Assembly (NCBI GenBank): GCA_035934315.1
Contig: DASYXZ010000081.1
Location: forward strand, 9,868-73,867
Reading direction: 5' to 3'
Origin: DASYXZ01 sp035934315
GTDB taxonomy: Bacteria; Acidobacteriota; Terriglobia; UBA7540
Length of the DNA: 64,000 nucleotides
In this document: positions 32,909-40,276 of the stretch, in pieces
How positions within the stretch are numbered: position 1 is the first letter of the stretch
Layout: each line of letters opens with the position of its first letter
Notes under the pieces: model-generated
Seen by the model: only the letters and a program-made list of their open reading frames with translations
Told to the model about the DNA's origin: nothing
Database searches by the model: none
Position numbers and translations under genes: made by a program

Positions 32909-34858
32909 ATGATTCCAAAATTTTCCGGAGCCCGCGAAGATTTCTCCCGCCCTCAGAAGCCGGTCCGTGTGTGCTATGGTCAGAAAACCATTAAAACGGA
33001 GTTCATCGGATCCCTCTGTGACCTCCGCGATAAACCATCAAGCCGTGATGGTCGGGGCCTGGGTCAAGCCACGAAAAAAAGAGGAGTGCGAAACGCCGCC
33101 GGCCTGCTCATAGCACTCAGCATCACGGGAATTGCCTCTGGCCGCACAAGATCAAAAACTGCCGTGGGGGGAGAAACCCGGTATCAAAACACCGCGCCCG
33201 GAGCAGCCTATGTCGGCTCCGAGACCTGCAAGGAGTGCCATCCCGATATCTATCATGAATATCGTCAAACGGCGATGGGACAATCGATGGCGCTCGCAAG
33301 CGACCCGCAGCAGTTGGCGAAAGTCGTACAGCCCATATCGATTCATGACAAGAAGTTTGGCACAACTTTCGAGATGATTCGCAAAGGGTCAGACCTGTAT
33401 CAATCCGAATACCAAGTGGACGCTCAGGGCCGGGATATCTTCAGAAACACACAAAAGATGGCCTATGTGATCGGCGCCGGTGAAAATGGGGTAGGCTACA
33501 TCTTCCCACGGGGTAACTACCTGTTGGAAGCTCCACTTTCGTATTACCCAAGGGCCGGGACATGGGCACTCTCGCCCGGATATGAAATCCGCGACTTCGG
33601 CTTCTCACGGCCCGTTTCGCCCGGCTGCATCGCGTGCCACACCGGCCGCGCACAGCCTGTCCCGGGGGGCCACGGGCTTTACCGCGAGCCCCCCATCAGC
33701 GAAGCGGCCATTGGCTGCGAGAACTGTCACGGGCCGGGGCAGCTTCACATTGAAGCACGGATGAAAGGGGCTCCGCTCACCGGAACGGTGGACCCGATGA
33801 TTGTGAATCCCGCCGACTTACCGGGATGGCTGGCGGATAACATTTGCATGAAATGCCATCAGGCCGGCGACGCGCGGGTTCTTAAACCCGGAAAGAGCTA
33901 TTCCGATTTCCGTCCGGGGACGCCGCTGGACAAGACGGTGGCGATCTTTATGGTTCCGTTCGACCGAAGTTCGCCGCCCAAGGATCCGCTGCTTCAGCAC
34001 TACATCTCGATGATTTTGAGCAAGTGCTACTCGGCAAGCGGAGGGCGACTCCACTGCATCACGTGTCATGACCCGCATCTCCAACCCCCAGCTTCGGCAG
34101 CGCCGGAATATTTCCGCAAAAGATGCCTCAAATGCCATTCCGAAAAGTCCTGTTTTCTTCCTATCAAGGTGCGCCTTGAAAAGACTCCGCCCGATGATTG
34201 CGCGGGCTGCCACATGCCGAAACAAAACCTGCAGTTGGTTTCGCACTCAGCCCTCACCAATCACCGCATTGTGGCGTATGCGGGCGAGCCGTTTCCGGAA
34301 GCGGCCTTCCACATGGCTACCGGCCAAATGCCCGACCTCCTTCATCTCGATGCCATCCCCGCCAAACACTCCGCGCCTGTTCCTCCGCTCGTCCTGCTGG
34401 AGGCCTACGGCCAAGTAAAGGATTCCCATCCCGGGTACGGGCCGCGCTTTAACGCATGGCTCGATAAAGCCGCGCAGACCAATCCTGAAGACGCTTACGT
34501 CCTGGCAGCGCTGGGAAGAAGGAAGGCGGCGGAAGTAAGCCCCCAGGGAAAGGCGGAAGCAATCAAGTTGCTTTCCAAGGCCATACATTCCGGCTGGACG
34601 GAAACGCCGGACTACGCGTTGCTGGCAGAGTTGCTAGCTGAATCGGGACGCACCCCCGAAGGCATTGTCGTTTTGAAGCGCGGCATCGAGGTGAATCCTT
34701 CCGATGACGGACTTTACAGGATGCTGATGGCTCAGTACGTAAACCTTCAGCAGTACGACAACGCTCTCGGAGTAATCAAGCAGGAATTGGCAATCTTTCC
34801 CCAGGACCCGTTCATGCGCGACCTGTTGAAGAAAGCGGAATCGGCGCCAGCGCAATAG
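32909..34858 (+). CDS. Seven-heme cytochrome c with C-terminal TPR-like region
   Basis: 649 aa. Seven CXXCH heme sites are at 107-111, 240-244, 270-274, 313-317, 383-387, 406-410 and 431-435, in the spacing of cytochrome c554/doubled-CXXCH proteins. A hydrophobic export segment lies at about 63-78 (AAGLLIALSITGIASG) after a long polar N-terminus, so the true start may be downstream, although no better start codon with a ribosome site is evident. Residues about 510-645 are TPR-like helices (AYVLAALGRRKAAE..., LYRMLMAQYVNLQQYDNALGV). The heme part would carry or accept electrons in the periplasm; the TPR tail suggests docking to another protein, possibly the divergent TPR-CRTAC1 products. Confidence 0.85.
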   Translation: MIPKFSGAREDFSRPQKPVRVCYGQKTIKTEFIGSLCDLRDKPSSRDGRGLGQATKKRGVRNAAGLLIALSITGIASGRTRSKTAVGGETRYQNTAPGAAYVGSETCKECHPDIYHEYRQTAMGQSMALASDPQQLAKVVQPISIHDKKFGTTFEMIRKGSDLYQSEYQVDAQGRDIFRNTQKMAYVIGAGENGVGYIFPRGNYLLEAPLSYYPRAGTWALSPGYEIRDFGFSRPVSPGCIACHTGRAQPVPGGHGLYREPPISEAAIGCENCHGPGQLHIEARMKGAPLTGTVDPMIVNPADLPGWLADNICMKCHQAGDARVLKPGKSYSDFRPGTPLDKTVAIFMVPFDRSSPPKDPLLQHYISMILSKCYSASGGRLHCITCHDPHLQPPASAAPEYFRKRCLKCHSEKSCFLPIKVRLEKTPPDDCAGCHMPKQNLQLVSHSALTNHRIVAYAGEPFPEAAFHMATGQMPDLLHLDAIPAKHSAPVPPLVLLEAYGQVKDSHPGYGPRFNAWLDKAAQTNPEDAYVLAALGRRKAAEVSPQGKAEAIKLLSKAIHSGWTETPDYALLAELLAESGRTPEGIVVLKRGIEVNPSDDGLYRMLMAQYVNLQQYDNALGVIKQELAIFPQDPFMRDLLKKAESAPAQ

Positions 34859-35091
34859 CTTGCCGTCCGACGAAAATGCGCGCCCTTGCCGCAAAGTCCA
34901 TTCTTGCGCCGGCCGCACGAACTCCAATGGAATTTTCTCCACACTCATCTCTCATGCCATCCAGTACCGCTCTCCCGGCCCCGATGCTGTGAAGGTAACA
35001 ACGGCGAGCCATCAACTCCTGCCTCTCGCTTCTGTTGTCGCTCAGCACCTTCCATCTTGACTCGCGTAATAAGTGGGCTAATACTGGGCGG

Positions 35092-36054
35092 GTGAATTTC
35101 AGGGCGCTTCTGAGCTCAATTGTTCTTGCAGCGGGTGTGGCCCTCGCAGTCACGACCATCGCCAGGCCGGGCGGCAGCTCGCTGCAATCGCCAAAACCAC
35201 CGCTTCGCCTGAGCTTGAAAGAACTCGAAATTTACAAGCATGCCAGGACGCTTGTTGATTGGACGCCGCGTGAAATCAAGGACGCTCCGGCCCTTTACAA
35301 AGTGCACGCCACCGTGAGTCAAGACGAGCTGCCAGAGATTCTGCAGCGCGTCGGAGAGGAAGGGGCGGCGATGAATTCCGATTTCCGCAATGTCGCCTGT
35401 GACGAACATGTTTACTCCGAATGGACCGTGGGAAGTCCCATCGCCACATTTCGGAAAATGGGGCCGAATGAAGCGGCTCATCTGTTCCGATACATCATTA
35501 TCCCCAGGCCGGCTGACGATCCTCTGATGTTCAAGGAGTATCGCACCAATCCCGAGGGGCATCCCCTCGACCTCGGCAGCCTCGCTGACCTTCGATTAAT
35601 CACTACAAACTTTACCGGCAGTTGGGCCTACTTAAACTCGTCCAATCAAAAGGAAAGCCGCTTTCGGTATCTTGGGGAGGAATCCGTTCGAAAGCAGCAA
35701 TGTTATGTCGTTGGATTCGCCCAGATCCCGGACGTCGCCCAAAACGTCTCCACTTTCGAGGTCGGCGATCGTTCCGCCGTGCTCCTGGTGCAGGGAGTTG
35801 CGTGGATCGAGAAGCGATCGTTTCACATTCTCAAGGTGGAGACATGGCTCCTCGCTCCCCGCACCGATATCGGACTTGAGAGCCAGCGCACAACCGTGAA
35901 CTACTCTCCCATTCGGCCTGCGGGTTTGCAGAAACCTCTCTGGCTGCCTCAAGAAGTAACGGTGGCGGTTCATTTTCAAAGTGTATATATCCGTAATACG
36001 CATCTTTATTCGAAATTCAAACTCTTTCGCGTCGAAAGCACGATCAAACCCTGA
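35092..36054 (+). CDS. Secreted protein of unknown family, paralogue of the gene at 48365-49588
   Basis: 320 aa from a GTG at 35092 that begins a signal peptide (MNFRALLSSIVLAAGVALAVT); an in-frame TTG at 35035 is less likely. The family is not one I can name. The C-terminal third (LLVQGVAWIEKRSFHILKVET to HLYSKFKLFRVES) aligns clearly with the second copy in this window (LLQGIAWIDSGTHQIVCLRTD to HSYSDFQLFNVET), showing a conserved beta-rich domain of about 120 residues. The middle (DELPEILQRVGEEGAAMNSDFRN) also aligns with ELPTILKKTGDRVEAFFRDFQN. It may be co-transcribed with the cytochrome gene. A lipoprotein-sorting-like outer fold is conceivable but not shown. Confidence 0.65.
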   Translation: MNFRALLSSIVLAAGVALAVTTIARPGGSSLQSPKPPLRLSLKELEIYKHARTLVDWTPREIKDAPALYKVHATVSQDELPEILQRVGEEGAAMNSDFRNVACDEHVYSEWTVGSPIATFRKMGPNEAAHLFRYIIIPRPADDPLMFKEYRTNPEGHPLDLGSLADLRLITTNFTGSWAYLNSSNQKESRFRYLGEESVRKQQCYVVGFAQIPDVAQNVSTFEVGDRSAVLLVQGVAWIEKRSFHILKVETWLLAPRTDIGLESQRTTVNYSPIRPAGLQKPLWLPQEVTVAVHFQSVYIRNTHLYSKFKLFRVESTIKP

Positions 36055-36262
36055 TTGAAAAACGTCTCTGAAGGCTCCTCACTGCGCCGAAACCTGCGGC
36101 GGTCTTGGAGATGGACAATGGGTACCCTCCTTTGGATCCCCAGGGGCGCCGGTATCTGACTTGGACGTCCTGTGTTCGATTGTAGAGTGGTGGAAGAGTT
36201 AAGGATATTGAGAGGGCCACTTACTGGCAAGATTACTCTTGCTGCTGCCGCGGTCAAAGAGC

Positions 36263-36349
36263 TGGTGCCGAAGAGAGGACTCGAACCTCCACTCCCTGAC
36301 GGGAACTACACCCTGAATGTAGCGCGTCTGCCAATTCCGCCACTTCGGC
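36263..36349 (-). tRNA. tRNA-Leu (anticodon CAG)
   Basis: Class II tRNA read on the minus strand: acceptor stem GCCGAAG/CTTCGGC, anticodon stem CTACA/TGTAG with loop TTCAGGG (anticodon CAG), a long variable arm TTCCC-gtca-GGGAG, and the T-loop GTTCGAGTC. CCA is encoded at the 3' end (36263-36265). It decodes CUG leucine codons, which are frequent in this GC-rich genome. Confidence 0.95.
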
Positions 36350-36458
36350 AAATCAAAACAGATTCCATCGCCGCCGCTTCACGGTAATGAATTTCTTTGT
36401 AACAGCAATTCTTCATGTTGCCATCCGTAGCAACTTCTGTCAAGGAAAGCCGCTGGTA

Positions 36459-37500
36459 GGTAGTGTCTTAAAGTTGCGTTGAAAGCAATTCCTTCAAAGT
36501 CCAGACGTGATCTGCAAGCCCGGCTTCCATAGCGGGCGTAACTCGAATTGTGCTGTGGATGCGAACGAAATTATAATAGGCGAAAAACAAGGCCAGCATC
36601 ATGTAGTGATTCTCCCATTTCTTGCTGAAAGCGTTTGTCAGGCGCGTGAATCTACGAATCTGCATACGCATGGTGAGATTGTTTCGCTCTACGTGTGACG
36701 TACAAATCTTTTTCGGATCGGGGCATCCGATGACTGGCACTACCTCCGTTGAAACTACTTCCGAAGGTGAATAGCGATGTTCGCCTTCGGGCGAGGCCGC
36801 GTACACTTTGACAAGTTGCGCGAAGTCTACTCGTGTTCCGAGACTCAAGCTCACCGCATCACGATAAGCAGAAAATCCGTCTGTTGTCATTTGAAATTTT
36901 CCAGCCGCTACCTGATTGATTTTTTCAGTGAACGCCTCTGTGTCCCGCTTTGTGCGGCGTCCGAGATGCCAAGCGAGAACGAGCTTACTATTTCGTTCAA
37001 TTCCAACGAATGTGTAAGCATCTCCCAATGTCGAGTCATCACTGGCCTGGACTTTCTTTTGCTTCTTGCCGATGAATGACCAAATCTCATCGGCCTGAAT
37101 TTCGCTCACTGGAACGTTCCGAATCATTTCCTGTGCAAGGTCATCGCACCGATTCCCGGCGAGCATCATTGCTTTCAGGATTGTGTTCTTGTCGAGTCCT
37201 GTGATGCGCTGAGTCGAGCGAATCGAGTTACCCTCAAGTAAGAGTTGAATCGCCAAGAGCATTTTTTCTTCGGGAATATTCATACTGCCAAGCGTGTGAG
37301 TATGCGGCTCGGTGTAGGTCTTGCGGCACTTCGGGCAGCGGAAGCGCCGCAGTCCGTTGCGATGCTTTCCGAAGCGTTGACATTCAATCTTGCAATCCGG
37401 GCAATTCATTTTAGGGGCGTCTTTTGTTTGGCTCATCATGCGAATATAATATAGCTATCGCTTGTTGTTTGTCAAGAGGAAAATGCTTTAAAATACTAAC
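36459..37500 (-). mobile_element. IS1-family-like insertion sequence
   Basis: About 1.04 kb with one transposase gene. The left end GGTAGTGTCTTAAAG (36459-36473) matches the complement of the right end, CTTTAAAATACTAAC (37486-37500), at 12 of 15 positions, so terminal inverted repeats are present but diverged. I see no target duplication at the flanks, so the insertion is old or its edge has been rearranged. Confidence 0.7.
36468..37439 (-). CDS. IS1-family-like transposase
   Basis: 323-aa single-frame DDE transposase. Residues 13-38 form a zinc ribbon (C13, C16, C35, C38), followed by a helix-turn-helix region (NSIRSTQRITGLDKNTILKA) and the catalytic domain: D117 in QADEIW, D187 in TTDGFSAY and E251 in HVERNNLTMR. 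Classical IS1 makes its transposase by frameshifting of two frames; here one frame is intact, as in many IS1-like elements of soil bacteria. The gene appears functional. The GC content is lower than in flanking housekeeping genes, which suits recent arrival compared with its neighbours. Confidence 0.85.
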   Translation of the reverse strand: MMSQTKDAPKMNCPDCKIECQRFGKHRNGLRRFRCPKCRKTYTEPHTHTLGSMNIPEEKMLLAIQLLLEGNSIRSTQRITGLDKNTILKAMMLAGNRCDDLAQEMIRNVPVSEIQADEIWSFIGKKQKKVQASDDSTLGDAYTFVGIERNSKLVLAWHLGRRTKRDTEAFTEKINQVAAGKFQMTTDGFSAYRDAVSLSLGTRVDFAQLVKVYAASPEGEHRYSPSEVVSTEVVPVIGCPDPKKICTSHVERNNLTMRMQIRRFTRLTNAFSKKWENHYMMLALFFAYYNFVRIHSTIRVTPAMEAGLADHVWTLKELLSTQL

Positions 37501-37522
37501 TATATTCATCTTAGAATGATAT

Positions 37523-37559
37523 GTTTACAGGCGGATAGTAAGATTATCCGCCTGCAAAC
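37523..37559. repeat. 15-bp inverted repeat hairpin
   Basis: GTTTACAGGCGGATA at 37523-37537 pairs with TATCCGCCTGCAAAC at 37545-37559 with one mismatch and a 7-base loop. It lies just outside the IS right end. Its ACAGGCGG segment (37527-37534) is also perfectly complementary to CCGCCTGT at 37651-37658, the 5' arm of the terminator downstream. Confidence 0.55.
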
Positions 37560-37582
37560 ACTGTGCGTTGATACATTAGAGC

Positions 37583-37611
37583 TTGACTGGTGGCGAGCGA
37601 CAGCGTAGAAT
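37583..37611 (+). promoter_or_regulatory. Sigma-70 promoter of a candidate small RNA
   Basis: TTGACT at 37583-37588, exactly 17 bases, then TAGAAT at 37606-37611. Both hexamers match the consensus at five of six positions. No protein-coding frame begins downstream before the terminator. Confidence 0.5.
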
Positions 37612-37617
37612 ACCTTT

Positions 37618-37685
37618 GTCGAGGACGGTCATAAGCACCTCGAAGATTCACCGCCTGTGAGTTGGAGCTCACGGGCGGTTTTTAT
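37618..37685 (+). ncRNA. Candidate small RNA of about 68 nt
   Basis: Bounded by the promoter at 37583-37611 and a terminator. It would fold into two hairpins: TCGAGG (37619-37624) with CCTCGA (37638-37643), then the terminator stem. No reading frame with a ribosome site fits. I do not recognise the RNA family; it may be an orphan regulatory RNA of the accessory region or the remains of a leader whose gene was displaced by the IS. Confidence 0.35.
37651..37685 (+). terminator. Rho-independent terminator of the candidate small RNA
   Basis: CCGCCTGTGAG at 37651-37661 pairs with CTCACGGGCGG at 37668-37678 (one G-T wobble), loop TTGGAG, followed by TTTTTATTTT. The stem is strong and the T-run is on the plus strand. 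Confidence 0.8.
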
Positions 37686-37766
37686 TTTCAGAGAGATTAT
37701 CGAACTTCCTGCAATGCGGGAGTCAAGGACAAATAATGCGGGAATCGCGGGAATTGTGGGAAAACT

Positions 37767-38681
37767 TTACTTTTTAAGATGGGGCTTGGTTTTCAATACA
37801 CGCCTGATTTTGAAATCATCGGCAGCCGTACATCGTGGGTCATTGCGCTTCCATCGGCTGATAGGCGTCCTATCGTTCCAAGACTGCGAAGCGGCTTTCG
37901 CAATCATTAAATCCGTAATTTTGACACCAGCCTCTCTGCCCTCTCGCTTATAGGCCAACAGAAGCTCGCTTCGCGTCATATCCTTAGGGGATCGTTTAAT
38001 CTTGCGCGATTTGCGCTTTTTCCGCATTCTCGCGCTTGCCTGCTTCGGCTGATTTGCTGAAGGTGCCAGAGTTATAGCGGGATAGTAAGGCAGCAGGTCT
38101 GCCACGGAAAGATTGATCTGCTTTGCCGTAACTTCCTCCGGCCTAATACTCAATTGCTGCGCAAGCGTTATTCTTACGAGTGCTTCCGGTACTTGCTCGT
38201 GCGGGCCGCTAGTGAGTTGTTTGAGCTTTTTGAATGCCTCAAACTGCGCAAGAATAGGAGGCCAGTTTTTGGGGTCATTTCGCTGTTGCTCTTCGAATTC
38301 AGCTTGTATCGCATCAGCTTCCAATTTCTTGCAATATCTGGCCGACACTTCGCCTACCTTATTGATTGTGGCGACAAGAATCGGTTTTCCTGTTTCTCCT
38401 GTGGGTTGATTGATAGTTCGAATCACAGATGAGTCTTGCCGCAGGGTATCCAACCAAAGAATAAGTAAGTCGGATGGTTCGCTGGTGGCAATCTTTGTCG
38501 CCGCGCGTCTGGCGAGCGCATCAAAAGCGCCAATGCTCGCCGCGTTGCCAGTGAGTCGCCACCGCTCAGGCGTATCGCTCCCTGATATTCGAATCCGGTC
38601 GGCGCTGAGCCACCAAGACTTTGGTATTGAACGGAATTCATCAGCGATATTTCGCCAGAATTCAGATTGTGGTGAGGCCAT
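37767..38681 (-). CDS. Unrecognised 304-aa accessory protein
   Basis: I do not recognise this protein. It has no signal peptide or membrane segment, so it is cytosolic. The N-terminal 130 residues are mixed (FWRNIADEFRSIPKSWWLSADRIRI), followed by a charged helical stretch at about 125-180. A strongly basic patch lies at about 217-233 (MRKKRKSRKIKRSPKD), and the C-terminus is also basic (RRVLKTKPHLKK), which suggests nucleic-acid binding. It stands between an IS element with an sRNA candidate and another small basic protein, in a stretch that looks accessory. The ATG at 38681 lacks a clear ribosome site. Confidence 0.55.
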   Translation of the reverse strand: MASPQSEFWRNIADEFRSIPKSWWLSADRIRISGSDTPERWRLTGNAASIGAFDALARRAATKIATSEPSDLLILWLDTLRQDSSVIRTINQPTGETGKPILVATINKVGEVSARYCKKLEADAIQAEFEEQQRNDPKNWPPILAQFEAFKKLKQLTSGPHEQVPEALVRITLAQQLSIRPEEVTAKQINLSVADLLPYYPAITLAPSANQPKQASARMRKKRKSRKIKRSPKDMTRSELLLAYKREGREAGVKITDLMIAKAASQSWNDRTPISRWKRNDPRCTAADDFKIRRVLKTKPHLKK

Positions 38682-38794
38682 CGCTGCCTGTGCGATTCGC
38701 CTAAGTGGGGAATAGCCGCCAACTGGGTAGGCTTCCCAGCTTCTCGCCTGGCCGGGCTAGGCGGCTAAAATAGTGTAGCAGAGTTCGTGCGGGT

Positions 38795-39097
38795 CTACTG
38801 CGCTTCTTTCCGTGGCCTTCCACCGGCATGGGTCTTGCGACGCGCGGCCATCATGCGGTAGTGTTCGGAGCCGTGCCGCTTGGCCGTGATGCTTCCACCT
38901 TTCCGGCCTAATGTGGCAGCCGAGCTTTCCTGTTTCTGGCGTGGCAGGTCATCGGCTAGGACTAACGCTGCGCTGAGTAGTTCGCGGCATCGCGGCGTGC
39001 GGTTTTCTGGCAGCGGAGTAGTGGTCGAAAGAATCAGGTCAACTTCAGAAAGCAGATTCTTGAGAGCGTCAATGCTTCGGGCAGATTCGTTGCTCAT
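38795..39097 (-). CDS. Small basic protein with C-terminal GRKGG...GGRPRK tail
   Basis: 100 aa, hypothetical. The N-terminal half is helical and acidic-neutral (SARSIDALKNLLSEVDLIL), and the last 38 residues are basic and glycine-rich with GRKGGSITAKRHGSEHYR and GGRPRKEAQ, similar in flavour to KGG-type and other small DNA-associated proteins of soil bacteria. It lies 113 bp upstream of the 304-aa gene on the same strand, so they may be co-transcribed. The basic tail suggests nucleic-acid contact; this is inference. Confidence 0.5.
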   Translation of the reverse strand: MSNESARSIDALKNLLSEVDLILSTTTPLPENRTPRCRELLSAALVLADDLPRQKQESSAATLGRKGGSITAKRHGSEHYRMMAARRKTHAGGRPRKEAQ

Positions 39098-39263
39098 GGA
39101 TTCACAGTAGAGCCGTTACAGGCTGGAATCAAGATTTATTTCCCGGACTTCAACGCAACTTTCACCCACTACCCGCTGGTACATAATCGGCCAGGGATTG
39201 TGATTTTGGGCTTGCCCCTCTACCAATGTGAATAGCATAATTTTGAAGGAGATCGCTTTCATT

Positions 39264-39677
39264 ATGAACTCACCGATCATCGTTCCACCGCTTTCCGGGC
39301 ACACCATAGGATCAATCACCGATGCTTTTGTGATTGCCGAGTGGCAGGATGCGGGTGGCGCCACCGGAGCCCCGCGTCTCATTGCTCCGCGCCACGTTCA
39401 CTATAGTGATGACGAGGCCTGGTACGTTCTGGAAGGCGTGTTGCGAGTTCAAGTTGGCCCCGAAGAGGTGGAGGCACGCGCGGGCTCCGGCGTGTTCGTG
39501 CCGCGACGGACGCCCCACACTTATTGGAATCCGGGACCGGGATGCGTTCGTTATCTGCTCGTTATGACTTCAAACATTTTTCACCTGATTCAGGAAATCC
39601 ACGCGATGCCTGACCGCAAACCTTCCGCCCTTCGAGCGGTATTCAAAAAATATGATTCTGAACTTCTCGACGCCTAG
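39264..39677 (+). CDS. Cupin-domain protein
   Basis: 137-aa single-domain cupin, a small metal-binding beta-barrel. Cupin motif 1 gives ligands His44, His46 and Glu51 (PRHVHYSDDEAWYVLEG), and motif 2 gives His85 (PRRTPHTYWN). The start at 39264 is chosen because an upstream GTG (39228) adds residues unlike cupins; AGGAG lies 12 bases ahead of the ATG, a little far. Substrate is unknown; single cupins act as isomerases, dioxygenases or sugar binders. No link to its neighbours is evident. Confidence 0.8.
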   Translation: MNSPIIVPPLSGHTIGSITDAFVIAEWQDAGGATGAPRLIAPRHVHYSDDEAWYVLEGVLRVQVGPEEVEARAGSGVFVPRRTPHTYWNPGPGCVRYLLVMTSNIFHLIQEIHAMPDRKPSALRAVFKKYDSELLDA

Positions 39678-39709
39678 AGGCCAAATTTCCAAAACATGCG
39701 GAAAACTTT

Positions 39710-40231
39710 TTATCCGCGCATGATCCTGCGCACCAGCAGGCCCAGACCCGCCAGCAGTTTTATCCCATCCAGTGAGGTGTAAGCGCCGTGAAGCATCCCA
39801 AAGTGCGCCATTTCAGGCGGAGCAGGATTGCGCGGAACGAAATCAAGCCTGCGTCCGACAATCAGAATTTGCGGCGTGATAACCAAAGTGAGAATCAGGA
39901 CAAAAATGAGCATCGTGCACGTGATGGCAATCGCAAATGAATCGCGCGGCGTTTGCCGCAGCAAGAGCGCGAGCAGAATCGCGCCCAATACCATCTGGGC
40001 CCACCCATAAACGCCAAAGAGCGTGCGATTGATTTCTGCAGCGACGTTGCGAAGCAACTCACGCGTGTCGGCGGGGGTCAGCGCCTTGGTGATGCTCACG
40101 AACTGCGGGTTCTGTGACTGGAGCAACCGGTCCACCGTGGAAAAGCTCTTGCCCGCAGCAAACCACATGAACAAAGTTATCCCAATCCATACGCCCAACA
40201 CCGCTGTCACCATGGTGTGATTCCACCTCAT
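39710..40231 (-). CDS. Four-segment membrane protein of unknown function
   Basis: 173 aa with hydrophobic segments at about 7-26, 73-93, 99-121 and 153-167, and a soluble loop between the first two (residues 30-70). The layout resembles DUF4149-like membrane proteins, but I cannot assign it with certainty. It lies 45 bp downstream of the GcvT-like gene on the same strand and could be part of its transcript. No catalytic motif is seen. Confidence 0.6.
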   Translation of the reverse strand: MRWNHTMVTAVLGVWIGITLFMWFAAGKSFSTVDRLLQSQNPQFVSITKALTPADTRELLRNVAAEINRTLFGVYGWAQMVLGAILLALLLRQTPRDSFAIAITCTMLIFVLILTLVITPQILIVGRRLDFVPRNPAPPEMAHFGMLHGAYTSLDGIKLLAGLGLLVRRIMRG

Positions 40232-40276
40232 TGTTCGCCGCGCTCAATCATAATCTAATCTTACGGAATTTAATTC

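Noticed and set aside
36263..39110. Genomic island integrated at the tRNA-Leu gene
   Set aside because: The accessory stretch lies on the 5' side of the tRNA, there is no integrase, and I found no repeat of the tRNA 3' end on the far side.
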